Below are positions 1 to 9,270 of a DNA stretch of 64,000 bases, one piece after another. Position 1 is the stretch's first letter; every line of letters starts with the position of its first letter. Below the pieces are notes generated by a model. The model searched no databases, was not told the origin of the DNA, and saw only the letters and a list, made by a program, of their open reading frames with translations. Source of the DNA: Pseudomonas sp. CFII64 (GTDB lineage: Bacteria; Pseudomonadota; Gammaproteobacteria; Pseudomonadales; Pseudomonadaceae); contig NZ_ATLO01000005.1 in assembly GCF_000416235.1 (NCBI RefSeq), positions 1 to 64,000 on the forward strand, written 5' to 3'. The position numbers and the translations under genes are program-made.

Positions 1-2741
1 GGGAACAGCGCAGTGTGACCGGGCCGGATGGGGCAACGCAGGTCAGCGAAAACAATCCCGTGCGCAAAACCGTGCGCAACTGGGCTCAAAGTGGCGATGC
101 AACGCCGCTCATCATCGGCATGAGCGAAGTCAAGACCAATAACTTTGGCAAGCCGGAATGGAGCAAAACGCTGGATGCAGCGGGTAATACCCTCAGCCAG
201 AAGGATTACACCTACGACGGCCTGGGGCGCTGCATACAGGAAATCGACCGGATGCGGCGCAGCACGCTGTTCAGCTATGACGCTTGGTCGAGGCTTATCA
301 AGACCACCCTGCCCGACCTTACCGTGGTCGAGAAAGATTACGCCGGGCACAGCAGCGATGCCTTGCCGATCAGCATCCGGGTCAAGGCCGCCGGTGCGTC
401 CGTTGCGACCTTGCTCGGGGAGCAAAGCTTTGACGGCCTGGATCGTCAGACCCAAATCAAAGTCGGCCCGCGAACCACACAATATCTCTATATAGGCGGC
501 CAGATGCAGATCGATGAATGCATCACGCCCGGCAATCGCTCGATCAAATACGAGTACCGGCTAGGCCTGACCGATCAACCGGTGCGCACCGTCGTCGACG
601 ACGAACAGGCCGATTTCACCTACGACGCCCGCACTGCGTCGATGACCAGCTCGCAAAACGGCCGCAGCCGACGCGAGTTCGACTACGATTTGACTGGCCA
701 GCTTAAAAGCGAGCGCCGGACTGAAGGCGGCCAGACCTGGGAGTCGCTCTACCTCCATTCCGTTGGCGGCCGCCAACTGCATAGACTGGATACCAGTGGG
801 TTAGATACTGGCTATGAATATGACCCGCAAGGCCGGGTCAAGTCGGTGAAACAAGGCCAATTGCAAGCCGACTTCGAGTATTCCAGCCTCGGCCAGCTAC
901 ACAGGACCATCACCACGGACCTGACTACTGGCCGCACGCTGCAAACCACTTTGACCTACGACGATCAAGGCCAGGAAACCGAAAGAACCCTTGAAATGCA
1001 GGGTCACGAAACTCATCGCATCAGCCAGACCTGGCGCGAAGACGGCAAGCTGCTTACCCGGCACCTGCAGGCCGAAGCACGCTCGCTGCTTGATGAACGC
1101 TTTGAATACGACACGCGGGGCCGGTTGAATGTGCACACCTGCGACGGAGAACGTGTGCCGCAGGATCGCTACGGCAATCCGATCCGCGAACAACGTTTTG
1201 ACTTCGATGCACTGGACAACATCATCCAGGTCATCAGCACTTTTGCCGACGGCAGTACCGATCAGGCCACATTTGGTTTTGCGGCGGATGATCCAACGCA
1301 GCTGGTCAGCATTCAGCACACTCACGGCGATTATCCCGCCAGTATCAGCCTGGACTACGACGCTGCCGGTAATCTGGTCCATGACGAAAACGCTCAACAG
1401 CTGGTTTACGATAGCCAGAGCCGCCTGCTTAGCGTAACCACAGTCGAGGACAGTCTGGCCGGGCAATACCGTTATGACGCCCATAACCATCTGGTCGCCG
1501 TGCAAAACGGCCTACAGGCCGAAACGCTGCGTTTTTATCAGGGCGACCGTTTGGCGACGCTGGTGCAGGGCAGCGAAACGGTCAGTTTCCTGTATGACGG
1601 CGCGCAACCCCTGGGCCAGCAGACCGTTGGCGATGCTCAACAGACCACGCTGTTCATGAGTGACGCCAAGCAAAGCATTCTCGGCGAAGGCCAGCAGGCC
1701 GACCTGCGCACCGCCGTGTACAACGCTTACGGCGAACGCAGCCCGGACAGCGACCTGCGCAGCCTGCTGGGTTTCAACGGCGAAGTGCGGGATGAAATCA
1801 GCGGCTGGTATTTGCTGGGACGCGGCTATCGCGCTTACAACCCGACCCTGATGCGCTTCCATAGTCCGGACAGCCTCAGCCCATTTGGCGCCGGCGGGCT
1901 CAATCCATATGTCTATTGCCTGGGCGACCCCATCGGGTTGATTGATCCGACCGGGCATATGTCACGCGGTTTGTTCCTTGGGCTGAACATTGCCGGGCTG
2001 GTACTGGGAATCATCGGCACAGTCGCCACCGGGGGCTTGATCGCGCCAGCATTGAGCGCCCAGTTCGCGCTGTTTGCAACCGCCCAGGCAGCAGGCGTTG
2101 CGGCAGTTGTGACGGGGGGCATTGGTCTCTATACACCGGATCAACAGGCCAAGAAAGTACTGGGCATAACGAGTACAGTGCTGGGGGTCGTGTCGTTGCT
2201 GGCCGGGATGACGACGATTGCGACGGGGAGTTCGAAGTGGTTTGGAAAGGGAGCAAATATGGCGGGATCTGATGATTTGATGACTCCCCCCCTCCCTGAA
2301 GAGTACTTCACTGATTTTTCTATTCCGAGGGTACATAGCGCCCCCAACTCCTCACCCGTTCATAAATCTGGAGGCCTTATAGCGTCAGACCCGACTGATG
2401 CGGCAGTCGATCTAGGGAAAACTTTCTCTACCCGAGCGACACAAACGGATTCTCTTCAACCAAGCATTGAATCCATTACAAGCGGGAAACCGCAGCCGCC
2501 TAACGCGCTCCTCGATCAAATTAAAAGTGGGGTTAATTTGAGAAAGACCTCAACTACCTCCTCCAGCCAGCCAGTAGGGCCAAAAGGCGAAATAGCGGCA
2601 TTATTCTCAGGCATTAAGCCCGAAGAAGGAGCCAAATTTTCCGTGAAGGAATTATTGAAGAAAACTCAAGGAGTCCGCGCACAGCAAAAATCTCTAATCG
2701 GTGAGAAACCAAAAGTAACCGGAGCGCAGTCGTTTTTCTAA
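1..2741 (+). CDS. Rhs/TccC-type toxin (YD repeats, Rhs core, C-terminal tip with WH2-like motif), 5' end outside window
   Basis: The reading frame is open to the window edge, so the GTG at 15 is not a real start and the N-terminus is missing. Residue numbers count from that GTG. YD-type repeats (YDGLGR, YDPQGRV, YDAAGNL) run to about residue 560. The Rhs-associated core follows, with NGEVRDEISGWYLLGRGYR, SPFGAGGLNPYVYCLGDP and DPTGH near 647, typical of TccC/TcC subunits that encapsulate and cleave off a toxic tip. After the core come hydrophobic stretches (about 650-740), then a polar, proline- and serine-rich tip to 908. In the tip, residues 830-845 read NALLDQIKSGVNLRKT, very close to eukaryotic WH2 actin-binding motifs, and a second LLKKT lies at 880-884. 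An actin-directed payload is inference. Family assignment is firm; tip function is not. Confidence 0.93.
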   Translation, partial: EQRSVTGPDGATQVSENNPVRKTVRNWAQSGDATPLIIGMSEVKTNNFGKPEWSKTLDAAGNTLSQKDYTYDGLGRCIQEIDRMRRSTLFSYDAWSRLIKTTLPDLTVVEKDYAGHSSDALPISIRVKAAGASVATLLGEQSFDGLDRQTQIKVGPRTTQYLYIGGQMQIDECITPGNRSIKYEYRLGLTDQPVRTVVDDEQADFTYDARTASMTSSQNGRSRREFDYDLTGQLKSERRTEGGQTWESLYLHSVGGRQLHRLDTSGLDTGYEYDPQGRVKSVKQGQLQADFEYSSLGQLHRTITTDLTTGRTLQTTLTYDDQGQETERTLEMQGHETHRISQTWREDGKLLTRHLQAEARSLLDERFEYDTRGRLNVHTCDGERVPQDRYGNPIREQRFDFDALDNIIQVISTFADGSTDQATFGFAADDPTQLVSIQHTHGDYPASISLDYDAAGNLVHDENAQQLVYDSQSRLLSVTTVEDSLAGQYRYDAHNHLVAVQNGLQAETLRFYQGDRLATLVQGSETVSFLYDGAQPLGQQTVGDAQQTTLFMSDAKQSILGEGQQADLRTAVYNAYGERSPDSDLRSLLGFNGEVRDEISGWYLLGRGYRAYNPTLMRFHSPDSLSPFGAGGLNPYVYCLGDPIGLIDPTGHMSRGLFLGLNIAGLVLGIIGTVATGGLIAPALSAQFALFATAQAAGVAAVVTGGIGLYTPDQQAKKVLGITSTVLGVVSLLAGMTTIATGSSKWFGKGANMAGSDDLMTPPLPEEYFTDFSIPRVHSAPNSSPVHKSGGLIASDPTDAAVDLGKTFSTRATQTDSLQPSIESITSGKPQPPNALLDQIKSGVNLRKTSTTSSSQPVGPKGEIAALFSGIKPEEGAKFSVKELLKKTQGVRAQQKSLIGEKPKVTGAQSFF

Positions 2742-2754
2742 AAAAAACAAGCTG

Positions 2755-2789
2755 GTGAGCCCCGCGATTGGCAGGGCTCTCGGGCTCAC
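2755..2789. terminator. Hairpin between convergent genes
   Basis: GTGAGCCC at 2755-2762 pairs with GGGCTCAC at 2782-2789 between the convergent toxin and modular-protein genes. On the minus strand the stem is followed, after seven bases, by a T run (complement of the A run at 2741-2747). The second arm overlaps the stop codon of the minus-strand gene. It is a plausible but imperfect terminator. Confidence 0.4.
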
Positions 2790-4237
2790 TCCACCAACAA
2801 AACATTCTCCCGTCGAAAATTCAGGTAGCTCTCCCCCTCGTCAAAACTCACTTCAATATCCACCCAGAACTGTTCATTCACTTTCAGTTGCTCCAGAAAT
2901 GATCGAACCAACACTGCACTGACGCCGCCGCTCTCTTCGCCCGGGGTCAACGGCCGCTCAACGAAGACATCGATAGGCAAATCGACCCCGGACTTGTCGA
3001 CGCCTTCGGCCCACATGTGCATTTTCTGCCCTGCCTTGACGTACACCCAGGGCGTGATACTGAAATCGGCGCCGGCGGGAACCGATGACAAACTCAGCGT
3101 CGGCAGGCCGGTGCCTATAGCCTGGTCGCACTTCAGTTTTGGGAACCTGCCGTCGGCAATGGGCAGGATCGTCAGTGAGTATTTCTCAGAGGTTTCGACC
3201 TTGCCTCCCGTTCTGGTGACGGTGTAATACACCTCCACCTGCCTGTCCGTGCCGATATTGCCGGGTATCGCAGTGGACGGTATCGCAAACTTCAAATCGC
3301 CCGCCTCGATAGGTGTGCTGGTTTCGTGACTGGCGCTGGCGACAAAACCTGACCAGTAAACCGTGACCACGTCAGTGGGCTGGAGATCGATTTCCTCCGG
3401 CACCACCACAACGGCACCGTCCGTGACGAGCAATGGATCAAGCGTGCCGGTCCCGCCCCCGGCAGGTAAGGATTTTTCGACCGAAGGCATGACCAGCGGC
3501 ACCGGTTGGGCATCGACAGTTAACTCAGCATAATCAGACAACTCGCTAAGGTTGCCGGCGCGGTCCTGCACCCTGTACGTTGCATAACGCTTTCCATCGC
3601 CGTGGCCCACGATCATGTCGCCGTCGAATTCGATATCCAGGATCATATCCGCCTGGGTCAAGGTTTTCTCGCTCGCCGATAAGGAGCCCACCGGCAGCGT
3701 CTCCCAATACAGGAAAATCGTATCCCCCGGCTTTGGCAGATCGTAGGTCGGCACTGTCGCAGGCAGTTTGTTGCCATGATCTTCAAGGTAGCGAGCCGTG
3801 ACCCTGTTGCCGATCAGATCGTTCGGAAATATGAGTGGATCTTTGCTGCCGGCTAATACCGGTGGGGTTTTGTCGATGGTGACGGTGATGGGCGGGTCCG
3901 AACTATTTTCATTACCACTGGAAAATATGACTGTATAAAATAACCCGTGGGAACCTTCGGTAAGTTCCGCCATGGGAATATGCGCAAATAATTCACTGAC
4001 ATCAATCGGTGTGGAGAACGATTTGCGCACAACCTCTTTGTTATCCCACATTAACAGGACTGTATCAGTCCCCCCTGGTAAGGGGCTACTTCCATCCCAT
4101 AACGGAAAGGTCACCTCCAGGTCGGCCTGCAATGCATCTTTGGGCAACAGATTGGTATCGCCCCCAGGAATATCGTCCAAGGCTTTGGTGACGAGGGGAG
4201 CCAGTAACGGTAGATCCTGTTTTCTTGTGTTATCCAT
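2786..4237 (-). CDS. Modular Ig-like beta-domain protein of unknown function
   Basis: This 483-residue protein starts at MDNTRKQD, chosen because AAGGA lies 7 bases upstream; ATG codons further upstream lack such a site. I do not recognise a named family. It is built from about four modules of roughly 100 residues, each with a Trp-containing strand (LLMWDN, FLYWET, TVYWSG) and an end strand such as YTVTRTGG or TYRVQDRAGN. This looks like Ig/cadherin-type beta sandwiches; the linker ITVTIDKTPPVL is typical of such repeats. There is no signal peptide, membrane segment or lipobox. It is a paralogue of the next gene upstream and convergent with the Rhs toxin gene. A structural, adhesive or toxin-associated role is possible; function unknown. 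Confidence 0.8.
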   Translation of the reverse strand: MDNTRKQDLPLLAPLVTKALDDIPGGDTNLLPKDALQADLEVTFPLWDGSSPLPGGTDTVLLMWDNKEVVRKSFSTPIDVSELFAHIPMAELTEGSHGLFYTVIFSSGNENSSDPPITVTIDKTPPVLAGSKDPLIFPNDLIGNRVTARYLEDHGNKLPATVPTYDLPKPGDTIFLYWETLPVGSLSASEKTLTQADMILDIEFDGDMIVGHGDGKRYATYRVQDRAGNLSELSDYAELTVDAQPVPLVMPSVEKSLPAGGGTGTLDPLLVTDGAVVVVPEEIDLQPTDVVTVYWSGFVASASHETSTPIEAGDLKFAIPSTAIPGNIGTDRQVEVYYTVTRTGGKVETSEKYSLTILPIADGRFPKLKCDQAIGTGLPTLSLSSVPAGADFSITPWVYVKAGQKMHMWAEGVDKSGVDLPIDVFVERPLTPGEESGGVSAVLVRSFLEQLKVNEQFWVDIEVSFDEGESYLNFRRENVLLVE

Positions 4238-4333
4238 AACAAAATCCTTCTTCATGATCGACACCAAAAAGCCCAAAACCGCTCAGACTGCATTTCAGCG
4301 ATGTGAAATGCAGCTTGGTCGTTGGTTAACACT

Positions 4334-6340
4334 TCATGGTTTAGGCGGCGGAACTTCACAGGTGATACCACCAGGACGCACTAAGTCGACGTACTGTTTT
4401 GCCGGTAGAGGATCGGCGGGAATGGGAGTTCCTCCCCCCGCTGGCGTAACGGTATAGGTCACGTCCGCATAACCTTGGCCGATAGGCAGAATATGAGCGG
4501 CGTAAGGCTCGACCAGGAATGTAAAACCGTTGGCCACTTCTTCCGCACTCAGAGCGCCGTGATCATGGGTGAATCGCGTAGCAGGAATTTCCGTCGTCTC
4601 GTCAAACTCATATCCCTGCCACACAGCCACCAAGGTATCGCCAACCTTGAGATCCGTATCGCCAGGCACCCGCACCCTGAAGCCGAATTTTGCCAGTGGA
4701 TCGTTATAATCTTCAGAATATAAAGACGCACAAGACAAAAACTTATTACCTCCGGCATCCTCGTAAAGATCAGGGAAACTGACCGGATCAAAGCCCACAA
4801 CCAGCACAGCCACATCAACGGGCGTATTTTTGGAGTGCTGTGGATTATTCCCCGCAGCGCTGTTGATTGTGTAGTACATAGGCAAGGCAGAGTTATTGCC
4901 CTGGGCTTCAATGTCAGTCCAAGGGATAGTGAAGCTGATCGTATCGCCAGCCGACTCGCCAACAACAGTGAACTCGTCGACAGGCGTGACTTGAGTCCCC
5001 CAAAATAGCTGCAAAATTTGACCTGCCTGGACGGGATCATACAGTTCCACCGTCGCCGGGACATCTTTATCCTTATCCGCAGGCGTCAGCTTGTCCACCC
5101 CACCAGAGGCACCGGTGAGATGTACTTCTGGCAGATCGGGATTGACCGGATCGGGCTCATCCGGATTTGGCGGGCCGATCACCGAGAAATCGACAGTGAC
5201 ATCTACGGTCAGCGGTCCACTGGGAGGAAATAGCAGCGATCCGCGTTTGACCTGATAACTTGCCTGAACCGGTTGTTCGCCAGGCCCTCCTGTGTATTCA
5301 GTCTTCAGGACGGACCAGGGAACAGGGATATACACGTCGACAGGATCAGATCCAGGATCTCTGGGGCTCAAATCCGTGCCCCCCCAAACTGCCTGAATCG
5401 TAGAGCCTTTAGGATTGGTGTACGCCGGTATCTTTATTACGACACCCAGATGGGCGTCGGCCAGATCAACCAAGGGTCCTAATGGGACTTCGGGGTTCTT
5501 CAGGTCGTCAGGTAGAGCACCCAGCTGCACATCTACCTGCACAGGTGTGGACACACTGCTCACATTGCCAGCCTTGTCGGTCAGAAAGTACACCGCGAAG
5601 GTCGGGCCATTGGGTCTGCTTTCGATGATGGTTTTGGGGATCGGGATTTTCAAGTCAGCAGGCACAGCCACGGGGCCAAAGGCCGGATCCGGGTCGTTGA
5701 TATTCTCAGGCAGGCCAGGCCCCCAGAATACGACAATATAATCCTCGCCTGTACGGCCGGTGTACTCAGGCAATGTGCACACAAACTCGGTCACACCCCC
5801 GCCGAATGTTGCGTCGGTAATGACCGTCGCCGGGACGCCTAGCGCGACCGGGAACGCGAGCGCTGGATCAACGTTGTAATAGGGGGCAGTCCTGTCGATG
5901 GTGATTGTAAAAGGGTCAGAATCATTGTTGTTTCCCGTATTGCTTTCGACGAGGTAGTCGATGGTGTACGTACCTTCGTGTGGAATATTGTCCTTTGCAA
6001 TATTCTGCGCTAACGGAAAATCGCCAGATACAAGAGGGCCGTTATTACGTTTTTTATCGGAAAAAACAACATTACCGCTGGCGTCTTTTATCCGCATAGT
6101 GACATCAGCGTAAAAGTTAGCCGGTATCAAGAAATTCCAATACGGGATTTTCACATCCAGATCTGCTCCTAGCTTCGATACGTGCAGCAGGCCTTGGGGT
6201 AATCCAGGTAGAACCTCTACTATGACAGGATCCAGCTTTGGATCTTGCGAAGCATCCGGCGCATGCACCGCTGCAACCTTTGAGCGCAGGTATGCGCGAC
6301 GGCGTTCAATACCGTCTTTGATTTTTTCGAAACTGTTCAT
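4334..6340 (-). CDS. Modular Ig-like beta-domain protein, larger paralogue
   Basis: This 668-residue protein starts at MNSFEKIKDG, with GGAG seven bases before the ATG. It has about five modules with the same signature as the downstream gene: a Trp strand (VVFWGPG, AVWGGTD, LFWGTQ, AVWQGYE), closing strands such as YFLTDKAGNVS and YTVTPAGGG, and the linker FTITIDRTAPYYN, which matches VTIDKTPPVL of the paralogue. The N-terminal 40 residues are charged (ERRRAYLRSK) with no signal peptide. It lies 96 bases upstream of its paralogue on the same strand, so the two are probably co-transcribed. No enzymatic motif is visible; the function is unknown. Confidence 0.8.
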   Translation of the reverse strand: MNSFEKIKDGIERRRAYLRSKVAAVHAPDASQDPKLDPVIVEVLPGLPQGLLHVSKLGADLDVKIPYWNFLIPANFYADVTMRIKDASGNVVFSDKKRNNGPLVSGDFPLAQNIAKDNIPHEGTYTIDYLVESNTGNNNDSDPFTITIDRTAPYYNVDPALAFPVALGVPATVITDATFGGGVTEFVCTLPEYTGRTGEDYIVVFWGPGLPENINDPDPAFGPVAVPADLKIPIPKTIIESRPNGPTFAVYFLTDKAGNVSSVSTPVQVDVQLGALPDDLKNPEVPLGPLVDLADAHLGVVIKIPAYTNPKGSTIQAVWGGTDLSPRDPGSDPVDVYIPVPWSVLKTEYTGGPGEQPVQASYQVKRGSLLFPPSGPLTVDVTVDFSVIGPPNPDEPDPVNPDLPEVHLTGASGGVDKLTPADKDKDVPATVELYDPVQAGQILQLFWGTQVTPVDEFTVVGESAGDTISFTIPWTDIEAQGNNSALPMYYTINSAAGNNPQHSKNTPVDVAVLVVGFDPVSFPDLYEDAGGNKFLSCASLYSEDYNDPLAKFGFRVRVPGDTDLKVGDTLVAVWQGYEFDETTEIPATRFTHDHGALSAEEVANGFTFLVEPYAAHILPIGQGYADVTYTVTPAGGGTPIPADPLPAKQYVDLVRPGGITCEVPPPKP

Positions 6341-6525
6341 TTTTTAACTCCATGCTAATTGATCGACTGGCTCCATAAAAAAGTCCGGCAATCAGAATCC
6401 ACCTAGAGAACCACATCCGAAAATGCCGTGACTTGCAAGTAACTTAGCGCTTATTCAAACCTGCCGATACTGTCATAACTAACAGGTAGCAACGTGCCAT
6501 ATAATCGATATACATCCCTTAATAG

Positions 6526-6548
6526 CAAAAAGGAGGCTTTCGCCTCCC
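6526..6548 (-). terminator. Rho-independent terminator of the autotransporter gene
   Basis: On the minus strand GGAGGC, loop GAAA, GCCTCC is followed by TTTTTG, 20 bases past the autotransporter stop codon. The stem occupies 6532-6537 and 6542-6547. Confidence 0.8.
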
Positions 6549-6568
6549 TCAAGATTAATTACTAATAA

Positions 6569-8836
6569 TCACCAGCTATAACGCAACCCCACATTGGCCC
6601 CCCAAGGTTGTTCAATCTTGTCGCCATTGCTGTACTCGAAATCCGCATGCAGTTGCAGCCGATCCGACATTGACATCGCGACACCGGCACCCAGCTCGCC
6701 ACGGGAACCGGACAGGTCGTTGTTGAAAACGTTGTTGTTGACCTCGACGTCGTTGTTCTTGGCGAACTCATGCACGTAGGCGGCTCTTACATAGGGCTGC
6801 ACCACTTTACCTTCGCCCAGATCAAAATTGCGCCCCGCCGTTGTGCCCAGTTTACCCAGCAGTGAACGGGTGCGGTCGCCTTCGGCCTGCATGCCATTGT
6901 CCAGATCATAATCCTTGCCCTGGATGACCACGCCCGATAGCTGTGTGTAGGGTTCCACGAAGTAACCGTTATCCAGTTTGATGTGCTTGCCGAACTCCAG
7001 GGAAGCACCCACCCCGCTATTGTCGTAGTCGCCCTTGGATTCTGTGCCGTCGCTCAAGCTGACATCGGCTTCGTTACGGAATCGGTTGAACTTCAGCACA
7101 CCATCGAAGTAATAGCCGCTGTCCTGATCCAGCCAGGTGGTATATGCGCCGAGGTAGTAGCTACTCACTTTGCCGGAAGTGCCGCGATCCAGATCAAGGT
7201 CCGACTTGCTGTAGCCGCCCAGCAAACCCACCAGCCACTGGCCATCGCCCACCGGCAGCGGCGCATCGGCACCAAAGGAAATGCCCTGTTGAGTCTGTTG
7301 ATAACCGACACCTGACGCGGCCTTGGCATCGAACTTGTTGCCGTACGTGCGGATCCAGCCGCCCGGTTGAGCACCGTTGATGCGCAGTTCACCCATGCGG
7401 CTGCGCAAGGTCGACAATTCGCCATACCAGACCGTCGGAGCGGTATTGAACAGTGCCAGCACGGCACTGGTGCCTGCGCTGACTTTCCCGGTATTGATCA
7501 GGTACCAGTCATTGCCATTTTGCTGGCTGAGCTCGTAGGAATAAGTGCCCATATCCACCGGCCCGTTCAGCAAGGAAAACTTCGCGTCCCCTGCGGCGGT
7601 GTGCACCACATGCAGGCTTGAATCGGCAACCGGATCTGCGCCGGTTGCGCCAACCAGCAATGAGTGGTTGCCGGACGCCGTCCCGGTTACATCGAGAAAA
7701 TCAACCTTGCCCTGTGAGAAATCGGCGTCCATGACGAAGGTGCCGTTACCCGACAGATTCTCCACCGACAACTTATAAAAAGCGTCCGGCGCGCCCATCT
7801 TGATCGCGCCGCCATTCATGTTCAGGTTGGCGACACTGGAGTCCTCGACCATCACCCATTGCGCCGCACTGTTTACGGCCAGGCTGTTGACGTTCTCCAG
7901 GCGACCGGTAAACACCGACTGATTGTTCAGTGCCACGTTGACGGTACTACCCGCCTCGGCGCTGATATCACCGGTCAACCGACTTTGGTTCAAATCAAGG
8001 TCCATAGCGCCACTGTCGCGAACCTGAATATTGCCTGTGAGTGCACTGTTACTCACATTCATCTTTCCCTTGGCACCGTTTACTTCCAGGACAGTGCCGT
8101 TGCCTCCAACCAGGGTCGAACCGTTGTTCACGTTGATCTGGGTAAAGTTGGCTTCCCCAATAGGTGCGTTCACAACAATGGCAGATCCGGTTTGTCCCTC
8201 TACCCGACTGTTGTCGAGGTCGATGGTCGGCGTTTCACCAAAAAGCCCCTGGCTGACAGTAATGCCATTTTGCGTCCCTTGAATAACTGTACCCTCGGTA
8301 GCCCGTACGATACCGCCAAACATATGAAGGCCGACGCCTGTCGGCCCCGTTCCGTTGACCTGACTTCCCACCAATGTGAGATCAGGGTTAGTTCCCGCGC
8401 TCGTGCCGGTGCGCAGATCGATACCGAAATCAGTTCCAGTGACTGTACTCCCGGTTATCACGGTCTTGCCGCCCGCGATACGCATTCCGGTTTCGCCGCC
8501 GGTGATACTGCTGCCAACTATCGTTGCATTACTGAACAGCAGGGATATGCCTACACCCGAGCCGTTGATGCCGTTAACCGTGGTGCCCGTCAGATTCAGG
8601 TTACTTCTGCTGACATCTATGTAGCCGGTACGCGCGCCCGTGGCGTTCAACGTGCCACCCTCCGACACCGCCCAATTATTGGTCATGGTCGACCCGTCGA
8701 TGTTCCTTGTTTCACCGATGACAGTTTCTTCAAAAGCCGCTTGAGCCTGGCAGCAAACCAGCATCAGCGGTGCATAGGGCAACAATCTCAACGCCTTTGT
8801 CAGCGGAGTTAACAGATAACTGTTAGTGAAATTCAT
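6569..8836 (-). CDS. Type V autotransporter (pertactin-like passenger, autotransporter beta-barrel)
   Basis: The 755-residue product starts at MNFTNSYLL, with TGGAAA upstream; an upstream in-frame ATG (8848) has no ribosome site. Residues 1-33 are a signal peptide ending CCQAQA. The passenger (about 34-470) is rich in short G/T/N/S repeats such as GSTVTGTDFGIDLRTG and VNGINGSGVG, as expected of a right-handed beta helix. The last 280 residues, from about WYGELSTLRSRMGELR, form the autotransporter beta-barrel and end in an aromatic Trp (LRYSW). No serine-protease or lipase motif is visible, so it is more likely an adhesin or biofilm protein than an enzyme. It is the last gene of the accessory block, followed by a good terminator. 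Confidence 0.92.
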   Translation of the reverse strand: MNFTNSYLLTPLTKALRLLPYAPLMLVCCQAQAAFEETVIGETRNIDGSTMTNNWAVSEGGTLNATGARTGYIDVSRSNLNLTGTTVNGINGSGVGISLLFSNATIVGSSITGGETGMRIAGGKTVITGSTVTGTDFGIDLRTGTSAGTNPDLTLVGSQVNGTGPTGVGLHMFGGIVRATEGTVIQGTQNGITVSQGLFGETPTIDLDNSRVEGQTGSAIVVNAPIGEANFTQINVNNGSTLVGGNGTVLEVNGAKGKMNVSNSALTGNIQVRDSGAMDLDLNQSRLTGDISAEAGSTVNVALNNQSVFTGRLENVNSLAVNSAAQWVMVEDSSVANLNMNGGAIKMGAPDAFYKLSVENLSGNGTFVMDADFSQGKVDFLDVTGTASGNHSLLVGATGADPVADSSLHVVHTAAGDAKFSLLNGPVDMGTYSYELSQQNGNDWYLINTGKVSAGTSAVLALFNTAPTVWYGELSTLRSRMGELRINGAQPGGWIRTYGNKFDAKAASGVGYQQTQQGISFGADAPLPVGDGQWLVGLLGGYSKSDLDLDRGTSGKVSSYYLGAYTTWLDQDSGYYFDGVLKFNRFRNEADVSLSDGTESKGDYDNSGVGASLEFGKHIKLDNGYFVEPYTQLSGVVIQGKDYDLDNGMQAEGDRTRSLLGKLGTTAGRNFDLGEGKVVQPYVRAAYVHEFAKNNDVEVNNNVFNNDLSGSRGELGAGVAMSMSDRLQLHADFEYSNGDKIEQPWGANVGLRYSW

Positions 8837-9270
8837 TGTGATTTCCATTGAGTAAAATAGGGTAGTCATTCGCACCGGCTGTACGAATGGCGGCGAAGAC
8901 TAGCAATATAAAACCTATGGTGCTGTAGGACTATTCCTAAGCAATTGTAGTATCTGGCTGATACCTACAGATTGTGATTGCTGCACAAGTCCAATCAGTT
9001 CGAAAGAATAAGAGTCGCTTTTATCGCGAACCAGAATAAACATGGATCAATATGCAAGCAGAACCAGTTTAATAAAATAACGGCAACTTCTTGTTTAAAA
9101 GCATTCGAAGTAAAAGTGTTTTTTATTATTTCGAAGCGGGTTTCATTCGGGGTTGCTCTGATCGGTGGGTAGCCCTGTGCTTTTCCGCGATTGCAGGCAA
9201 TATCCCCCCTAGGAGGCTGCGGCGCGCAGGACTACAATCGCCGACCTCACACTGAGACTGACTTGCGCGA
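8837..9270. other. AT-rich gap between autotransporter and pabB
   Basis: No credible gene is seen here; a 64-codon frame at 8978-9172 has no ribosome site and an unnatural composition. The stretch is visibly AT-richer than the pabB side. An imperfect inverted repeat (TGTAG TATC, loop TGGCT, GATA CCTACA) lies at 8946-8969. The promoters of both flanking divergent genes must lie here. Confidence 0.5.

Noticed and set aside
15..17. GTG at 15 as the start of the Rhs gene
   Set aside because: The frame is open to the window edge and the protein lacks its N-terminal part; the true start is upstream.
8978..9172. Small frame in the gap before pabB
   Set aside because: No ribosome site and biased, unlikely composition in AT-rich sequence.
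1..9270. Prophage or integrative element around the toxin genes
   Set aside because: No integrase, phage structural gene, tRNA or direct repeat flanks were found; only composition and gene type suggest an accessory region.
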